Below, piece by piece: positions 23,609-34,828 of a stretch of DNA of 64,000 nt. Position 1 is the stretch's first letter. Each line of letters begins with the position of its first letter. Under the pieces are notes generated by a model that was not told where the DNA came from, searched no databases, and was given only the letters and a program-made list of their open reading frames with translations. The translations under genes were made by a program, and so were the position numbers. The stretch comes from Brachypterus glaber (lineage: Eukaryota > Arthropoda > Insecta > Coleoptera > Kateretidae): positions 73,045,808 through 73,109,807 of the forward strand of contig OY294046.1 of assembly GCA_958510825.1 (NCBI GenBank). Reading direction: 5' to 3'.

Positions 23609-24450
23609 ATAGAGGAAAGTCGCCTAATTTCGGATACCATTTACAATGTATTCAATATTTAATACTCGGTATTACTTTTTGATATTTTTTTTATATAACC
23701 AGATACAACTTATTATAGCGAACCATGATTTATTATAAAAGCAATTTTATTACAGTTTATTTTTTCCAAAAAACACGGTTAAAAAAAATCAGCGCATTTT
23801 TGTGCATTTGAAAAAGGGCTCCTAATTTCGGACATATCCGAAAAAAATTAGATCTGGATCCCATTGCTTATGTTTCTTGTTATTCCTTCACATTTAAGAC
23901 GTAATTTAATCATTAAGCGATTTTCTACGAAATACTATAGGAACTATAATTTTAGATTCCCAATTTCGAATATCTTAGTATCTTAGGTAATTTTCGTTTT
24001 TTCAAAATTGTTTATCTTAGTTTGTTGTATCATTATAAAAATAATAATTAATGGTTGGTTATCCTGAATAATAATTACCTTGCGGATATCCGAAATTGGG
24101 AATCAAATGCACAAAAATGGTCTATCCGAAATTAGGCAACTTTCTGCTTTTTAGATTAGAAATTTGTAGAATGTTTACGTTTTCAAATTGCTTAAGTATG
24201 AATAGTGGATCAACTTAACTAACATCATAACTTACCCAAGACAGAATCACGAACTTTTATAACGATTATTTATAAAATAAACAAGCATAATAATGCAACT
24301 GAGCATAAAACTGCCATTTGCAATATAAACGATTTGTGCTACAGGACGGATTTAGTTTGACTTTTGGCTTCACATAAAAGTAGGTTTCTGTTTACCTTTG
24401 CAGACAGTATCTTAAATACACTACTATCCGAAATTTGGAATTTCCTCTAT
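23609..24450. mobile_element. TIR element with iterated TATCCGAAATT motif
   Basis: The left end ATAGAGGAAAGTC and right end TTTCCTCTAT are inverted, and the similarity continues into AATTTCGGATA. The motif CCTAATTTCGGATA or its inverse recurs at about 23626, 23821, 23842, 23960, 24087, 24116 and 24426. These could be binding sites for the mobilising transposase. 842 bp, no ORF. A 230-bp fragment of the family is at 38492-38725. Confidence 0.65.
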
Positions 24451-25173
24451 CGTACCTATACAATAATAATAATAATTATTATTATAATCGGTATGTTATC
24501 TGGTAAACAAGTATATTAAAGGTTCTTTTATATATCATAACTAACAAAGAAAAACACTTATTTTTCGATACACTTATAAGAAATTAAAGATCTAATTACG
24601 AGAATGCCCAAATTATCGACAGAATCATAGCTATATTTTACGAGAATAATATCTACAATGACTGGACGTTTTTTGTTTAATTTTATGCTATTTCACAGTT
24701 CACACATTAGCGGCAGAAAAAAAGGAAGAAGAAACGGTGACTAACCTTTTTTTGTACATTTTGTTTGAAAAGGACCGATTTAACTTTTAAACGAACGATA
24801 GTTGGCTACCACCTTTTCGTGATTATTGGTTTTACATTTTCATTTTATACTTATTATTTTCCGATTCGTGACGTTACGATGGGTGGTCGCCCATATTACT
24901 TTGTTGTAAACGATATAAGCTCAGAACCAATTTTAATTTTTTTCTCAATAAATAAACCAATTTATTGTATCGATTTTTAAATAAGATGTCAATCTCGTAG
25001 ATTAAAAATTAAATTAAAAATTATAAGAAATATTCCAATTAAAATTTATATTAAAATATTATTTTCACTTGTAAACGTCTTTAAACGTAGACTGGATATT
25101 TTATTTCAGTAAATAATTCTAATCAAACGTTTTTTTTCCTCTATTTCTTCTTATTTTTTTATTAATTGTATGG
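24451..25173. other. No gene seen
   Basis: Includes a small palindromic run of AAT/ATT units at about 24463-24486 and a short frame at 24765-24980 without recognised domain. Confidence 0.35.
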
Positions 25174-25711
25174 CTTTACCTCAAGAATGAACATGATGAA
25201 ATCTACCGTATGCTTTGTTTGAAGCGTGAACCAACTACGGTGAGGGGCTGGTGGGGAGTGACTATTGTTTACACTTCGTACGCGTAAAGAGAGAGAAAGA
25301 ATGTGTAAACTCACAGTCTAATGTTGTAAACTTTGTCAAGCAATACAGTGTTGCCGGTTGCAACACCTGCTTTAGAAGATATTTTATTGTAAATTTTAAG
25401 AAATATTAGTTTTATATGAGTTTTTTTATGAACTAGTAGTTTAATTTTAATAAATTTAATTATATTACATTATCAAACATAATTATAGTGTCGTAGTAGT
25501 TTTTTAAAATTTTAATGTAGGTATAAAGATTTATCATAATGATAAAGTGAAAATTACGCAACATCGCTCTGGTCACCAGAAGGTCAAAACTAGCGATACT
25601 TATGTTTACACCAGGAGCGGTATCGCGTACGTTTATGTAAACAAACAAACAAAAAGATGACACCTTCATAAACAATAGTCTGAAATAACTTCTTGAGGTA
25701 AAAGTTCTTTG
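25174..25711 (+). mobile_element. hAT-like MITE family H, copy 2
   Basis: Matches H1 (inverted) and H3 across its length, from CTTTACCTCAAGAATGAAC to CTTGAGGTAAAAGTTCTTTG. The outer bases of the left end have decayed, and no 8-bp duplication is seen. GAACCAACTACGGTGAGGGG and GTAAACAAACAAACAAAAAG are family landmarks. Confidence 0.8.
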
Positions 25712-25733
25712 CTTTATTTGCAATAAATAAAAG

Positions 25734-26055
25734 CATTGAGTTAGAGAGGGGAGAATACTATTCGCCCAGGCTGCGATGAACAAACTGTGCCGACGTGCCG
25801 ACAAGCGGTTTTTTTTTTGAATATGTGAGTTTGCGCAGTTACTTGGACTAACCTAAAATTTTGAACACATGTGTTTTTCAATGAATTAAAGGGGGGACAA
25901 CAAGAATTTTGTCTGAGCGAGTGGCTATCTTTGTGTATTTCGAAGTGCGCAAGACCGTATTTCCAGGTTTGGATAGAGATAGAGATAGATACTCGAAACA
26001 AAATCGGCACAAGAAATTTCAACGGCTTTGGCACTCTCCCCTCTCTAACTCAATG
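25734..26055. mobile_element. 322-bp MITE with 21-bp TIR
   Basis: Ends CATTGAGTTAGAGAGGGGAG and the inverse CTCCCCTCTCTAACTCAATG are identical over about 20 bases. Flanks AATAAAAG (25726-25733) and AATAAAAT (26056-26063) match in 7 of 8 positions, suggesting an 8-bp hAT-type duplication. Both the plus (25871-26056) and minus (25741-26034) frames in it are accidental. Confidence 0.7.
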
Positions 26056-26223
26056 AATAAAATGCATCGGATAAAAAAAATACATTAGAACTAATTGAAA
26101 AAATAAAAAAATATCCTAGGTGGTACGATTGTAGCGATCTTACCCTATTTGTTTATTTTAAATAAATTTTGTTTTCCATTAGTTGTACATGAGAAATTTA
26201 TAATGAACCATTTGGTTATTAAT
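26056..26223. other. Short spacer, no feature seen
   Basis: AT-rich spacer between two mobile elements. Confidence 0.3.
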
Positions 26224-27527
26224 AATAGTATATTATTTTACTAAGAGGAAAAGTAAAGCTTTTTTTTACTAGTCTGTAGAATTTACAGACGACGCGAAGC
26301 GGAGTCCGGAAACTACAGACGAGTAAAAAAAGCACTTTTCCTCTGAGTGAAACATACTATTTTTTCTTCAAGCATCCTATATACAGGGTGATCCATAACT
26401 GGCATGCCAAAATTTAAGAGGTGATTCTAGATCCAAAAATATAAAAAAAGTTCCTATAAAGGTTGATCCGGAAATGAGCCATAAGGGATCTAGGGCCCTT
26501 TAAAATTGTAATAAAAATAAGGTTTTTAATTAATAACTCGGGTACCGTTTAAGCTAGAGCGGCGAGCTTTTGCATGTATACTAGTATTAATAAGGGCAAT
26601 AAGTTTATGTTAATTTATTTTTTTAATTTATCCAGAGGCGTGCCCAGACGGACAAAATATATGAGGCTTAAAACATTTTTGCCCCAAACTTTTCTATGTG
26701 TATGTTTTTTGGATTTGTTGTAAAAAATATAGATTTGTAGAGTAGAGGAAGTAACATTTTGTGCCACCAAAAACGTTACTTTTTAAAAGGCTATTACTCC
26801 TTTAATATTAAATTTAGGTGTTTTGGTGTATAATACTTTTTTGCTTAGTTTTAAATGAAGAATCACCCTGCAGCATTAAAATTTTATTGGTGCTTTTTTT
26901 TGTTCCCCATTCAATACGTCATCTTCGAAGGGCCGTAGCTCCCTTAGGGCTCATTTCCGGACCAACCTTTATAGAAACTTTTTTTCATATTTTTGGATGT
27001 AGAATCACCTCTTAAATTTCGGTACGCGAGTTCTGGAACAGGCTGTATATTGTTTAAATATTAATATTTGAATTTAATTAATTCAGTAATAAAGTACGTT
27101 TTTTTTTTTATTAAAATAGGCCAATAAAATCCTTTCGAATAAACTTAAACCTTCTTTAGCTCATTTTAAATTTTTTTCGTGGGCTAAATCGTACACTTTT
27201 CGCAATTTCGATGGTAACATTAGACGTAGCATTTAAAATTTCGGAGAGATTTGTAGGTGTATAAACCATATATTCTTCTTCAATCATTTTTAATCAGTTT
27301 CACACAAGGTTTTTGCACAGAATCTCGAGTCAACCACTTGTTTACATAATAAACAAACAAGTTTGAAGTATGGCTGTCATCAAAGTCAAAGAGTGCTGCC
27401 GCCAGTGGTGGTTTTGCTAACTAACTTTTTTTTTACGGCGTACAACAATGAACCCATTTTTTTTACTGTAAAAAAATAGATCACTTCTAACTAGTGTGTT
27501 CAGTTATAAAATATGAACATTTTAGTA
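26224..27527 (+). repeat. Hairpin-ended repeat family D, copy 1 (interrupted)
   Basis: Opens AATAGTATATTATTTTAC, then a hairpin of about 125 bases: AGAGGAAAAGT arm, ACAGACGACGCGAAGCGG tip, and return arm to CATACTATT. The body then jumps at 26383 into a 662-bp insertion and resumes at 27046. It ends TATGAACATTTTAGTA. Copy 2 at 32684-33311 has the same body without the insertion. The end word AATAGTATATT is shared with A and B. Confidence 0.8.
26384..27045. mobile_element. Tc1/mariner-like foldback MITE nested in D1
   Basis: Ends CAGGGTGATCC and GGAACAGGCTG with long inverted similarity of about 110 bases inward (AAATTTAAGAGGTGATTC, then GTTGATCCGGAAATGAGCC). TA flanks both ends. The uninterrupted copy D2 shows CCTATATATATTTTT at this point, so the insertion is confirmed by a filled/empty comparison. 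CAGGGTG-type ends and TA targeting fit Tc1/mariner. The frame at 26818-27015 is not real. Confidence 0.85.
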
Positions 27528-27871
27528 ACCTTGAAGAATTTTTTTTTTAATTTTATCAAAGTTGTTTAATTTTATAGCTATAGTCTCTTCGTTGACAATG
27601 AAAATTTTAATTAGAAATACTTTGCAGTTTTTTTTACGAGGAACGTCAAATGTATTACCGATAGATTTGATTAAACAAAATGTTTATTTAATGCTAATTC
27701 CCATACAGCAGAAACTCATTAGGATTCTTCCTACCAATATTCCAGAGCGGCATTATAAAAATACAAAGTTTTAATTAAACTTTTCAAATCATTATTGAAC
27801 TTGTACTCTTACGTTTCCTTTTTTATTTTATCTACCCTCTGCGTTTTTATTGTATACGTATTTAGTTTATT
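27528..27871. other. No gene seen
   Basis: AT-rich. The 70-codon frame at 27562-27774 has no recognised domain. Confidence 0.3.
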
Positions 27872-28041
27872 ACATCGGCACTTAGTGCTACTAAGAGTGC
27901 CGATGTATTGAAATCTTCGCCGAAAAGTCAAAATCTTTGACCACGTTTTTTCACATTTCTCGACGTTTTAGACCATTCTGAGTCGAAATCAGTAAAAAAA
28001 ATTTTTGCGACCGTCTGTCTGTCTGTCTATCTGTCTGTGTC

Positions 28042-28085
<44 letters not shown>

Positions 28086-28543
28086 CGAGGAGCTGATTAG
28101 ATTTTGGGGTTAAACGATTGGGGGTAAGGGGGTAAAAATAGGGTAAAACTCCTATTTTTAGCGTTTTTTGTTTATAATTAAGGCAATTATTATTGTATTT
28201 GGTTAATTTAGCACTTATATAAAAGATAATTTTAAATTGGTCAAAAAATTTTATAAACAACGTTTTCCTAAAACGCATTGTTTTCGAGATATTGGCGTTT
28301 AAAGCAGTAAAAGGTTTTTTTTAGCATATCGCACATATTTATAACCCGATTTCAAAAAATTATATTTTAAATAAAAGCTCTTTTCAAGCCCTATAAAAAA
28401 TGTTATATACAGTTTTTTGCAAGAATATAATGTTTTAAATATACAGAATTTAAAATCAAACAAAACACCTAGTTTGAAATTTGCAAACTAGATGGCTCTA
28501 GTGTACAATGTTTTGACAGGGTGCTTGCAACGTTTCATCTAGT
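27872..28543 (-). repeat. Repeat family F, solo unit
   Basis: Starts with a perfect 35-base hairpin (ACATCGGCACT...AGTGCCGATGT). A CCGTCTGTCTGTC tract and an (ATT)n run at 28042-28083 follow. It ends GCAACGTTTCATCTAGT, the same terminus as the pair at 9104-10793. The (ATT) run replaces sequence present in the other copy, so it is an expansion within the element. No ORF. Confidence 0.75.
28042..28083. repeat. (ATT)n microsatellite
   Basis: About 14 ATT units, uninterrupted, inside repeat F next to the GTCT tract. Likely length-variable. Confidence 0.9.
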
Positions 28544-29257
28544 TTTATTGATCAAATCGGCCAAAATACATAGAAAATCTTTCAAAAGCTCAATAGAAAA
28601 TAGTGTAAAAATTGCATATTGAAATGTAATGACTACATAAATATATTTATTCCGAGTACCAAATTGTTATCAAAGGACTAAATATAAGGCTTTACGCTTT
28701 AAAATGAGGCTAGATTTTCTTGTTTTACTCCAGTAACGTCAATTAAGAAGGCAACCTTAATATTAAGTCCCTTTTCTGTAAACGTAGATGTTAGGTATCC
28801 TTATGGACGTTTAAATTATGTATGTCATTCCATCCCATTCCTTTTAATTGATTTAAGAAACTAAATGTTAATTATAAGAATTTGTTAGTTTGTTTAGTTT
28901 AGTTTTTGTTATATGCATTTAGACCCTCTGGATTTTTATTTTGAAGGTTCGTTAAAATTTAATATGGATAAAGGTGTTACATTTTTTTTTCGAGTACGTA
29001 ATCAATTTTTCAGTTTTTTTTTAACAAATTCTAAAAGCCAAATGGAGTTTTGTTTTTGATTTTAATAAGCTAGTGTTAAAATAAAATATAGGATTCGACA
29101 GGTAAACTTTTTTCTACAAAAAGCTGAAGAACTCATCCAGGATGAGTCATCCTCTTTAAACCATTCAATGCGCCAATTTTAGAGATTCCTTAAGGAATAT
29201 ATAAATATAATAAATAATTCTGAAAATGTCAGACTACAAATATCGATAAATTTGTTT
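28544..29257. other. No gene seen
   Basis: AT-rich, no repeat partner recognised and no frame of note. Confidence 0.35.
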
Positions 29258-29699
29258 TTTCTATTTTGCGACTCTTATAAGCTCATAATCACACGCAAGA
29301 GACCTGGCCTATCGCTTGACGTTTTCCGTGCAAAATGTCAATGTCGATTTAAAGTTGAATTTTCTACAAAATTTTGTGTTTAGGTTATTTTTACCATGTT
29401 AAAATTGTGGCTTGGTTAATTGCAGTAAAAAAGAGAAGAGATGACTATAAAATATCATTTGTTCTTAGAATTTTAAACATGGTGTAAACTGTAATGCCAA
29501 TCCAAAACAAAAATCCCTAAATCAGTCATCAATTTAAATGTGTTTTTTTAAATTTTAGAACAAAATAGAAAAAATTGTATAAAGCACTCGTTTCATAACA
29601 CGTTTTTGGCGCCTCAGTAGGTACTTTAGAAAACTCGCCGCAGGCTTGTACTAGCGTGCTAAAAATGGGTGTTATGAAACTAGTACTTTAATATACTAA
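29258..29699 (+). repeat. Repeat family B, copy 4 (internal deletion)
   Basis: Starts TTTCTATTTTGCGACTC. It lacks the GGCCCATAAGAGG segment (about 60 bases) after ATCACACGCA. The end hairpin is reduced. It ends TACTTTAATATACTAAT, and copy 5 begins at the next base. Confidence 0.8.
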
Positions 29700-29700
29700 T

Positions 29701-30223
29701 TTTCTATTTTGCGACTCTTATAAGCTCATAATCACACGCATTTTGCGTGTTCTTATAGGCCCATAAGAGGTCTCTACTTTTTTTCTGTTGGGTTGGCAAC
29801 ATACAAAAGCCTATCTCTTGACGTTTTGCGTGCAAATGTCAATGTCGATTTAAAGTTTAATTTTTTACAAAAATTTGTGTTTGGGTTATTTTTTACCGTG
29901 TTAAAATTGTGGACTGGTTAATTGCAGTGAAAAAAGAAGAGATGACTGTAAAATATATCAAAATATCATTTGTTCTTAGAATTTTAAACAGTGTAAAGTG
30001 TAATGCCAGCCCAAAACAAAAATCCCCAAATCAGTCATCAATTTAAATGTAAGTTTTTGAAATTTTAGAGCAAAATAGAAAAAATTGTATAAAGCACTCG
30101 TTTCATAACACGTTTTTAAAGCACTAGTACTTAAGAAAACTCTTCGCAAGTGGCTCGTTTTCTAAACTTGTACTCGTACTCGATAAAAACGTATGTTATG
30201 AAACTAGTACTTTAATATACTAT
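29701..30223 (+). repeat. Repeat family B, copy 5 (head-to-tail with copy 4)
   Basis: Nearly complete: TTTCTATTTTGCGACTC start, small stem ACACGCATTTTGCGTGT, CTTATAGGCCCATAAGAGG, body, end hairpin with tip TTCGCAAGTGGCTCG, and TTTAATATACTATT. Exact head-to-tail abutment to copy 4 fits insertion into, or replication across, a family terminus. Confidence 0.8.
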
Positions 30224-30339
30224 TAATACAGCGCTGCAGCGGCGAAGAAAACATTTTAAGTGCGCGTCAGCTTTTCTTAAATTAAGTTTTACCCCAAACC
30301 AACGCCAATGTTTTTTATCCATAAGTTTAATACGTGTGA

Positions 30340-30420
30340 TGTTTATTACTATTTTTTATGTTATGTTTATGTTATGTTTTTATGTTATGTTATGTTATGT
30401 TTATGTTATGTTTATGTTTC
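30340..30420 (+). repeat. TTATGTTTATG minisatellite
   Basis: Short units of TATGT and TATGTT repeated about twelve times. Low complexity, no coding role seen. Confidence 0.8.
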
Positions 30421-30867
30421 GATAGTGTTGTTTTTATAAAACGTATTAACGAGCGTTTTACACTGTTACTTTTATCCGTGTACGTGATGCTTAAAAAGGG
30501 ACCACTCTAGTAGTAACTTTTTCCTGTTTAATTTGTCTCAATTTATATAAAATATCACGTATATTTAATTATTTTTTCACCTTAATTAAATAGCAACTGT
30601 CGATAAAGACATATGTGTATTATATTTTAAGCATTGGCGTTTTCTAAATTTGGTAAGTCATTTATGTCTATGAGACAGACCATATGGTTTAGTCGTTTTA
30701 AAGTTTCAGTTTTTGTACCCGACTGGTTTTTTTCGCGTATGTGGTACTTTAAAGTCAGTCGTTATCAAACAGTATTGTTCTTAAAAATGGAATGTCCCAT
30801 AGGAAACGGACACGAAAAATGATGAAAGGATACCGGATCCCAAGACATATATTATTTTTGCAATTAA

Positions 30868-32566
30868 TTTGTATTTGAAAAACTGGAAACAAACAACCAG
30901 CATGTATGTAAAGAAAATAACCTGCAGGTATTCAAATTTAAAAATATTAGCCAAGTCCAGGTTAGGGATAGTATAAATAAACTAAAGAACAAAAAAAGTA
31001 TGGATCATTATAACTTATCATCTAATATCATAAAAAAATTAAAAATGTAATCATTTCACCATTAACCAGGCTATTAAATTGTTGTATTGATGAGGGCGTG
31101 TTTCCGGAGGCCCTGAAGGTCTCAAGGGTCATTCCCATACACAAGGGTGGTCCTATTTCAGCCAACAATTTTAGGCCAATTTCTCTAGTCCCTGTCTTCT
31201 CAAAAATCTTCGAAAATATATTAAAACTACAAATTATAGATCATTTTGAAATGCAAAACTTATTCTATGAAAATCAATTTGGTTTTCGAGAAAAAAAGTC
31301 TACCAGGGATGCGTTTATAAAATTACTTGATTTCATAGTTGAGAGACAGGAACTGGGGGAATATGTGGGTGTGACCTTTTGTGACCTTCAAAAGGCATTT
31401 GATTGTGTGCCACACCCTGAGCTGTTGCAAAAACTAAAATTTTACAATTTTGAATCGGTAAGTCTTAAACTTATTGAATGCTATCTCAGTAATAGAATGC
31501 AATACACGGCATTAAAGGGAAAAAACTCAAAGGTCAAAGGCGTAACCAGTGGCGTGCCACAAGGCTCGGTGCTTGGTCCGCTTTTGTTCCTAATCTTTAT
31601 AAATGACATAAAAGCCGCACTTCTTTACTGGGAGAACATTCTTTTTGCAGATGATTCAAACATCATATCAAATAACTTAGATTTTTTAGCAACGTTGCAG
31701 TTTATGGGTGAGGCACGGTCAAGTGCCCTTGAATGGTTTTCCGCAAATAGGCTCTCATTAAACAACAAGAAAACTGTCGACATCTTTTTCACTCATAGAC
31801 CTTTACCTAATTTTACAAATCCTGATAAAATTAAATATCTTGGTTTGCTGTTCGACCAAAACTTAAATTGGAACCAGCACACCCATGAGCTTTCTAATTC
31901 GTTGTCCAAAACAATTTTTGTATTCAGGAACTTGGTGAAAATGGTCTCTTTAGATGTATTAAAAACAGCTTATTTCGCTCTTTTTGAATCTAAGGTCACT
32001 TATGGTATGATTGCTTGGGGTCATGCTGCTGGAGTGGATCGAATATTTGGTTTGCAGAGAAAACTTCTACGAGTTATGACTGGTTTAGGTTATCAAGCGG
32101 ATGTAGAGCATAAATTTATTGAACTTAATATTATGACCGTGCCCGCTCTTTATATTTATATTTCACTTTTATATGTAAAAGAAAATAGTAGTAAGTATAC
32201 TCTGCAAACCAATATTCATAATAATGGTACACGCGCCAACAATATCAGACTTCCTAGGCTGAGGTTGGAGAGCAGTAAGTTTGGTTCAAATTATTACGGA
32301 CCAAAATTGTTTAATCATCTTCCTTTTGGTATAAGAAATTTACCCCAAAAGGAATTTAAAATTAAATTAAAGACATTTTTGCTGAGACATGCCTTCTACA
32401 GTATGGATAAATTTTTAGACATGAAGCTTGAAAGTATTTTTTTTTAAAGGAGTATCATTAAATGTTTTTATATTGTAATTATATTGTATTTTAACTATTT
32501 TAGTATTTTCAAATATTTGACGTGTGTAAACGCTGTATCACGAATAAATAAATAAATAAATAAATG
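30868..32566 (+). mobile_element. LINE fragment (Jockey/CR1-type) with (AATA)n tail
   Basis: Covers an RT gene whose upstream part (about 30868-31050) is in a different frame from the main ORF. A one-base shift near 31041-31048 joins them: the upstream frame reads an LKNKKSMDHYNLSS-like segment, and the downstream one begins LTRLLNCCIDEG before the first ATG. The 3' side has about 90 bases of UTR and a (AATA)n run at 32543-32565. The endonuclease and 5' end are absent, as usual for 5'-truncated insertion. Confidence 0.8.
31098..32447 (+). CDS. Non-LTR retrotransposon reverse transcriptase (partial)
   Basis: A 449-codon open frame. RT blocks in order: NNFRPISLVPVFSKIFE (residues 23-39), QFGFREKKST (60-69), catalytic Asp in FCDLQKAFD (94-102), SGVPQGSVLGPLLF (151-164), and the double aspartate FADD at 183-186. 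Ser follows where Thr is usual. A downstream domain continues through KVTYGMIAWG and a C-terminal tail typical of the Jockey/CR1 group. RT copies LINE RNA at the target site. The first ATG is not the native start; the reading frame was open upstream and broken by a shift at about 31045. All visible catalytic residues are present, but endonuclease is missing, so it is unlikely to be autonomous. Confidence 0.9.
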   Translation: MFPEALKVSRVIPIHKGGPISANNFRPISLVPVFSKIFENILKLQIIDHFEMQNLFYENQFGFREKKSTRDAFIKLLDFIVERQELGEYVGVTFCDLQKAFDCVPHPELLQKLKFYNFESVSLKLIECYLSNRMQYTALKGKNSKVKGVTSGVPQGSVLGPLLFLIFINDIKAALLYWENILFADDSNIISNNLDFLATLQFMGEARSSALEWFSANRLSLNNKKTVDIFFTHRPLPNFTNPDKIKYLGLLFDQNLNWNQHTHELSNSLSKTIFVFRNLVKMVSLDVLKTAYFALFESKVTYGMIAWGHAAGVDRIFGLQRKLLRVMTGLGYQADVEHKFIELNIMTVPALYIYISLLYVKENSSKYTLQTNIHNNGTRANNIRLPRLRLESSKFGSNYYGPKLFNHLPFGIRNLPQKEFKIKLKTFLLRHAFYSMDKFLDMKLESIFF

Positions 32567-32683
32567 TCCTTGTGAATAATAATTACAAATCCTTTTTTGT
32601 TGTAAAAACAAAAAAATATCGCAGCATTCTCAAACTAAATTTACTCAGTTTCATTTTATTTTAAGGGGTCCCGTTTTACCAAA

Positions 32684-33311
32684 AATAGAATATTGTTTTA
32701 CTAAGAGGAAAAGTGAAGCTTTTTTTACTAGTCTGTAGAATGTACGGACGATGCGAAGCGGAGTCCGGAAACTACAGACGAGTAAAAAAGCACTTTCTGA
32801 GTGAAACATACAATTTTTTCTTCAAGCATCCTATATATATTTTTTAAATATTAATTTTTGAATTTAATTTATTCATTAATAAAGTATGTTTTTTTTATTA
32901 AAATAGGCCAATAAAACCCTTTCGAAATAAACTTAAACCTTCCTTAGCTCATTTTAATTTTTTTTCGTGGGCTAAATCGTACACTTTTCGCGATTTCGAT
33001 GGTAACTTGTCTAATGTAGCATTTGCAATTTCGGAGAGATTTGTAGGTGTATAAACCATATATTCTTCTTCAATCATTTTTAATCAATTTCACACAAGGT
33101 TTTTGCACAGAATCTCGAGTCAACCACCTGTTTACATAATAAACAAACAAGTTGAAGTATGGCTGTCATCAAAGTCAAAGAGTGCTGCCGCCAGTGGTGG
33201 TTTTGCTAACTTTTTTTTACGGCGTACAACAATGAACTCATTTTTTTTACTGTAAAAAAATAGATCACTTCTAACTAGTGTGTTCAGTTATAAAATATGA
33301 ACATTTTAGTA
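32684..33311 (+). repeat. Hairpin-ended repeat family D, copy 2 (empty site)
   Basis: Same as D1 from AATAGAATATTGTTTTAC, with hairpin tip GGACGATGCGAAGCGG, to TATGAACATTTTAGTA, but without the 662-bp insertion. A few substitutions relative to D1 (tip GACGATGCG versus GACGACGCG). Confidence 0.8.
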
Positions 33312-33642
33312 CGTTTTTTGCAGCATAAGGTGTTACACCAAAAGTTTTAAGCTTTTTTAAGAGATTAAAAATGCATCATACAATGCACAATCAAAGCTTT
33401 GCAAGGGTTATTATTCATAATTTATTATGTATCTGGCAAATACTGGCATTCCAAATAACTGAAAATATCTACAGTTGGAATAAAAAAATAAATTACTACA
33501 CCCAAAAATTATACCATTTAAATCTAACCTGCCACTAAAGTCAGTTGATGACTTAACTAAGTAAGAGATAGATAAAACTAAGTCGTCTTGTTTGGACTTT
33601 TTATTTTATATATTTCTGAAACTTTTACAAATAGAAATATAT
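33312..33642. other. No gene seen
   Basis: AT-rich spacer between D2 and A3. Confidence 0.3.
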
Positions 33643-34343
33643 TTTTCTACGACTGCTTTAGAACATAAGCAGATACACACACTTTTCAAACACAGAATGA
33701 ATCCATTCTTGCTCTAGATACGGTATGAATATTCCACATCAAGTCTTAGAATAAGCACATGTAGTGCCATCTCTTGTTTATAAAAGTCAAGAAAACTGTA
33801 GCAAAATTATATATTTTACCATGAAATATTGAATAATTTAATGCAATTTAAAGTTTTGCGTTAAAATTACATCAAGTTTATTAGTTTTTCTTAATATTTG
33901 ACCAGTTTTTTATCAGTTTAGTTCAAAAAATTAAAACTGATCCATCTATTGTTAAATATTTAAACCTGATATATGTCTCAACAATCTGACATAACCTTCA
34001 ATTTTTGCATTATAATTTGTAGATATGTGCTAAAATTAAATAAAAATCTTTTTTAACTACTAATTTGATAAAATTATTAAATTACATTAATTGCTTTATT
34101 TTAAAATGTGTGGTTTTTTGCATTTACAATGTCCAGTCACAACAAACATTGTTTTTAACCTTGTCCGCAGTTTAAAGCCATACTGTGTTTCATATTTGCA
34201 GTCGAAGAAAAAGTATAGTCTACAACACGTATGAAATAGTCATTCTGCGCTCGCGGGACCGGCAGGCGAGGCCGGCTCGTATGACAAACTTTCCGATCGC
34301 GCAGAATATTGTCTATTCCATACTAGTTATAGAATATACTATT
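33643..34343 (-). repeat. Repeat family A, copy 3 (minus)
   Basis: Full-length on the minus strand, from AATAGTATATTCTATAAC at 34343 to the GCAGTCGTAGAAAA end at 33643. The hairpin at about 34222-34327 has arms CATTCTGCGCTCGCGGG and CCGATCGCGCAGAATATTG around a GC-rich tip (GGCGAGGCCGGCTCG). This copy shows the long form of the junction AATAGTATATTCTATAACTA. Confidence 0.8.
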
Positions 34344-34393
34344 CTAAAATTAATTGCATTCTTTGATTTATCAGAGAAATAGTTATTATATTC

Positions 34394-34480
34394 ATGACAG
34401 TAATTATAGTGATTATAGTCATTATAGTTATTATAGTCATTATAGTCATTATAGTCATTATGGTCATGATAGTCATATCC
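34394..34480 (+). repeat. 9-bp minisatellite (ATTATAGTC)n
   Basis: About nine units of ATTATAGTC with small changes. Because the period is 9, it translates as a repeating Tyr-Ser-His peptide in the frame 34354-34584, which explains that frame without a gene. Confidence 0.85.
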
Positions 34481-34828
34481 ACATTCAGGAAGAAAATGTC
34501 TTTAACACAAAAAGGTATTTAGATGATCTTGAAAACTTAAGACAAAACTATAAATTTTGCTCTTCTACCGTAAATCTGTTTTGAGTATAATAAAACCAAT
34601 AATACAAAATTCGATTCTACCAGTTTTATATTTGGATGTATCGGGATACAAATAGAACTCAATTCTTTTACTAGGTTTTGAATATATTTTTGCTGATGAT
34701 GAATACGCTATAAAATTCAAACATAAAATAAATATTGCTTTTATTTTTTTGATTAATAAAAATTGAAGTATGTAAACCTAAATTCTTGAAACTTAATACA
34801 TAATTTTTTACATGTACGTTTTTGATAT

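Noticed and set aside
25460..25804. Frames shared between 16386-16619 and 25460-25804
   Set aside because: They are the same MITE H sequence in opposite orientations; the conserved peptide reflects repeat identity.
34354..34584. 76-codon frame with a Tyr-Ser-His repeat peptide
   Set aside because: The repeat peptide is the translation of a 9-bp minisatellite, and nothing around it supports a gene.
34685..34720. FADDEYA reading near 34690 resembling an RT active site
   Set aside because: Only seven residues fit, no other RT block precedes or follows in any frame, and stops surround it.
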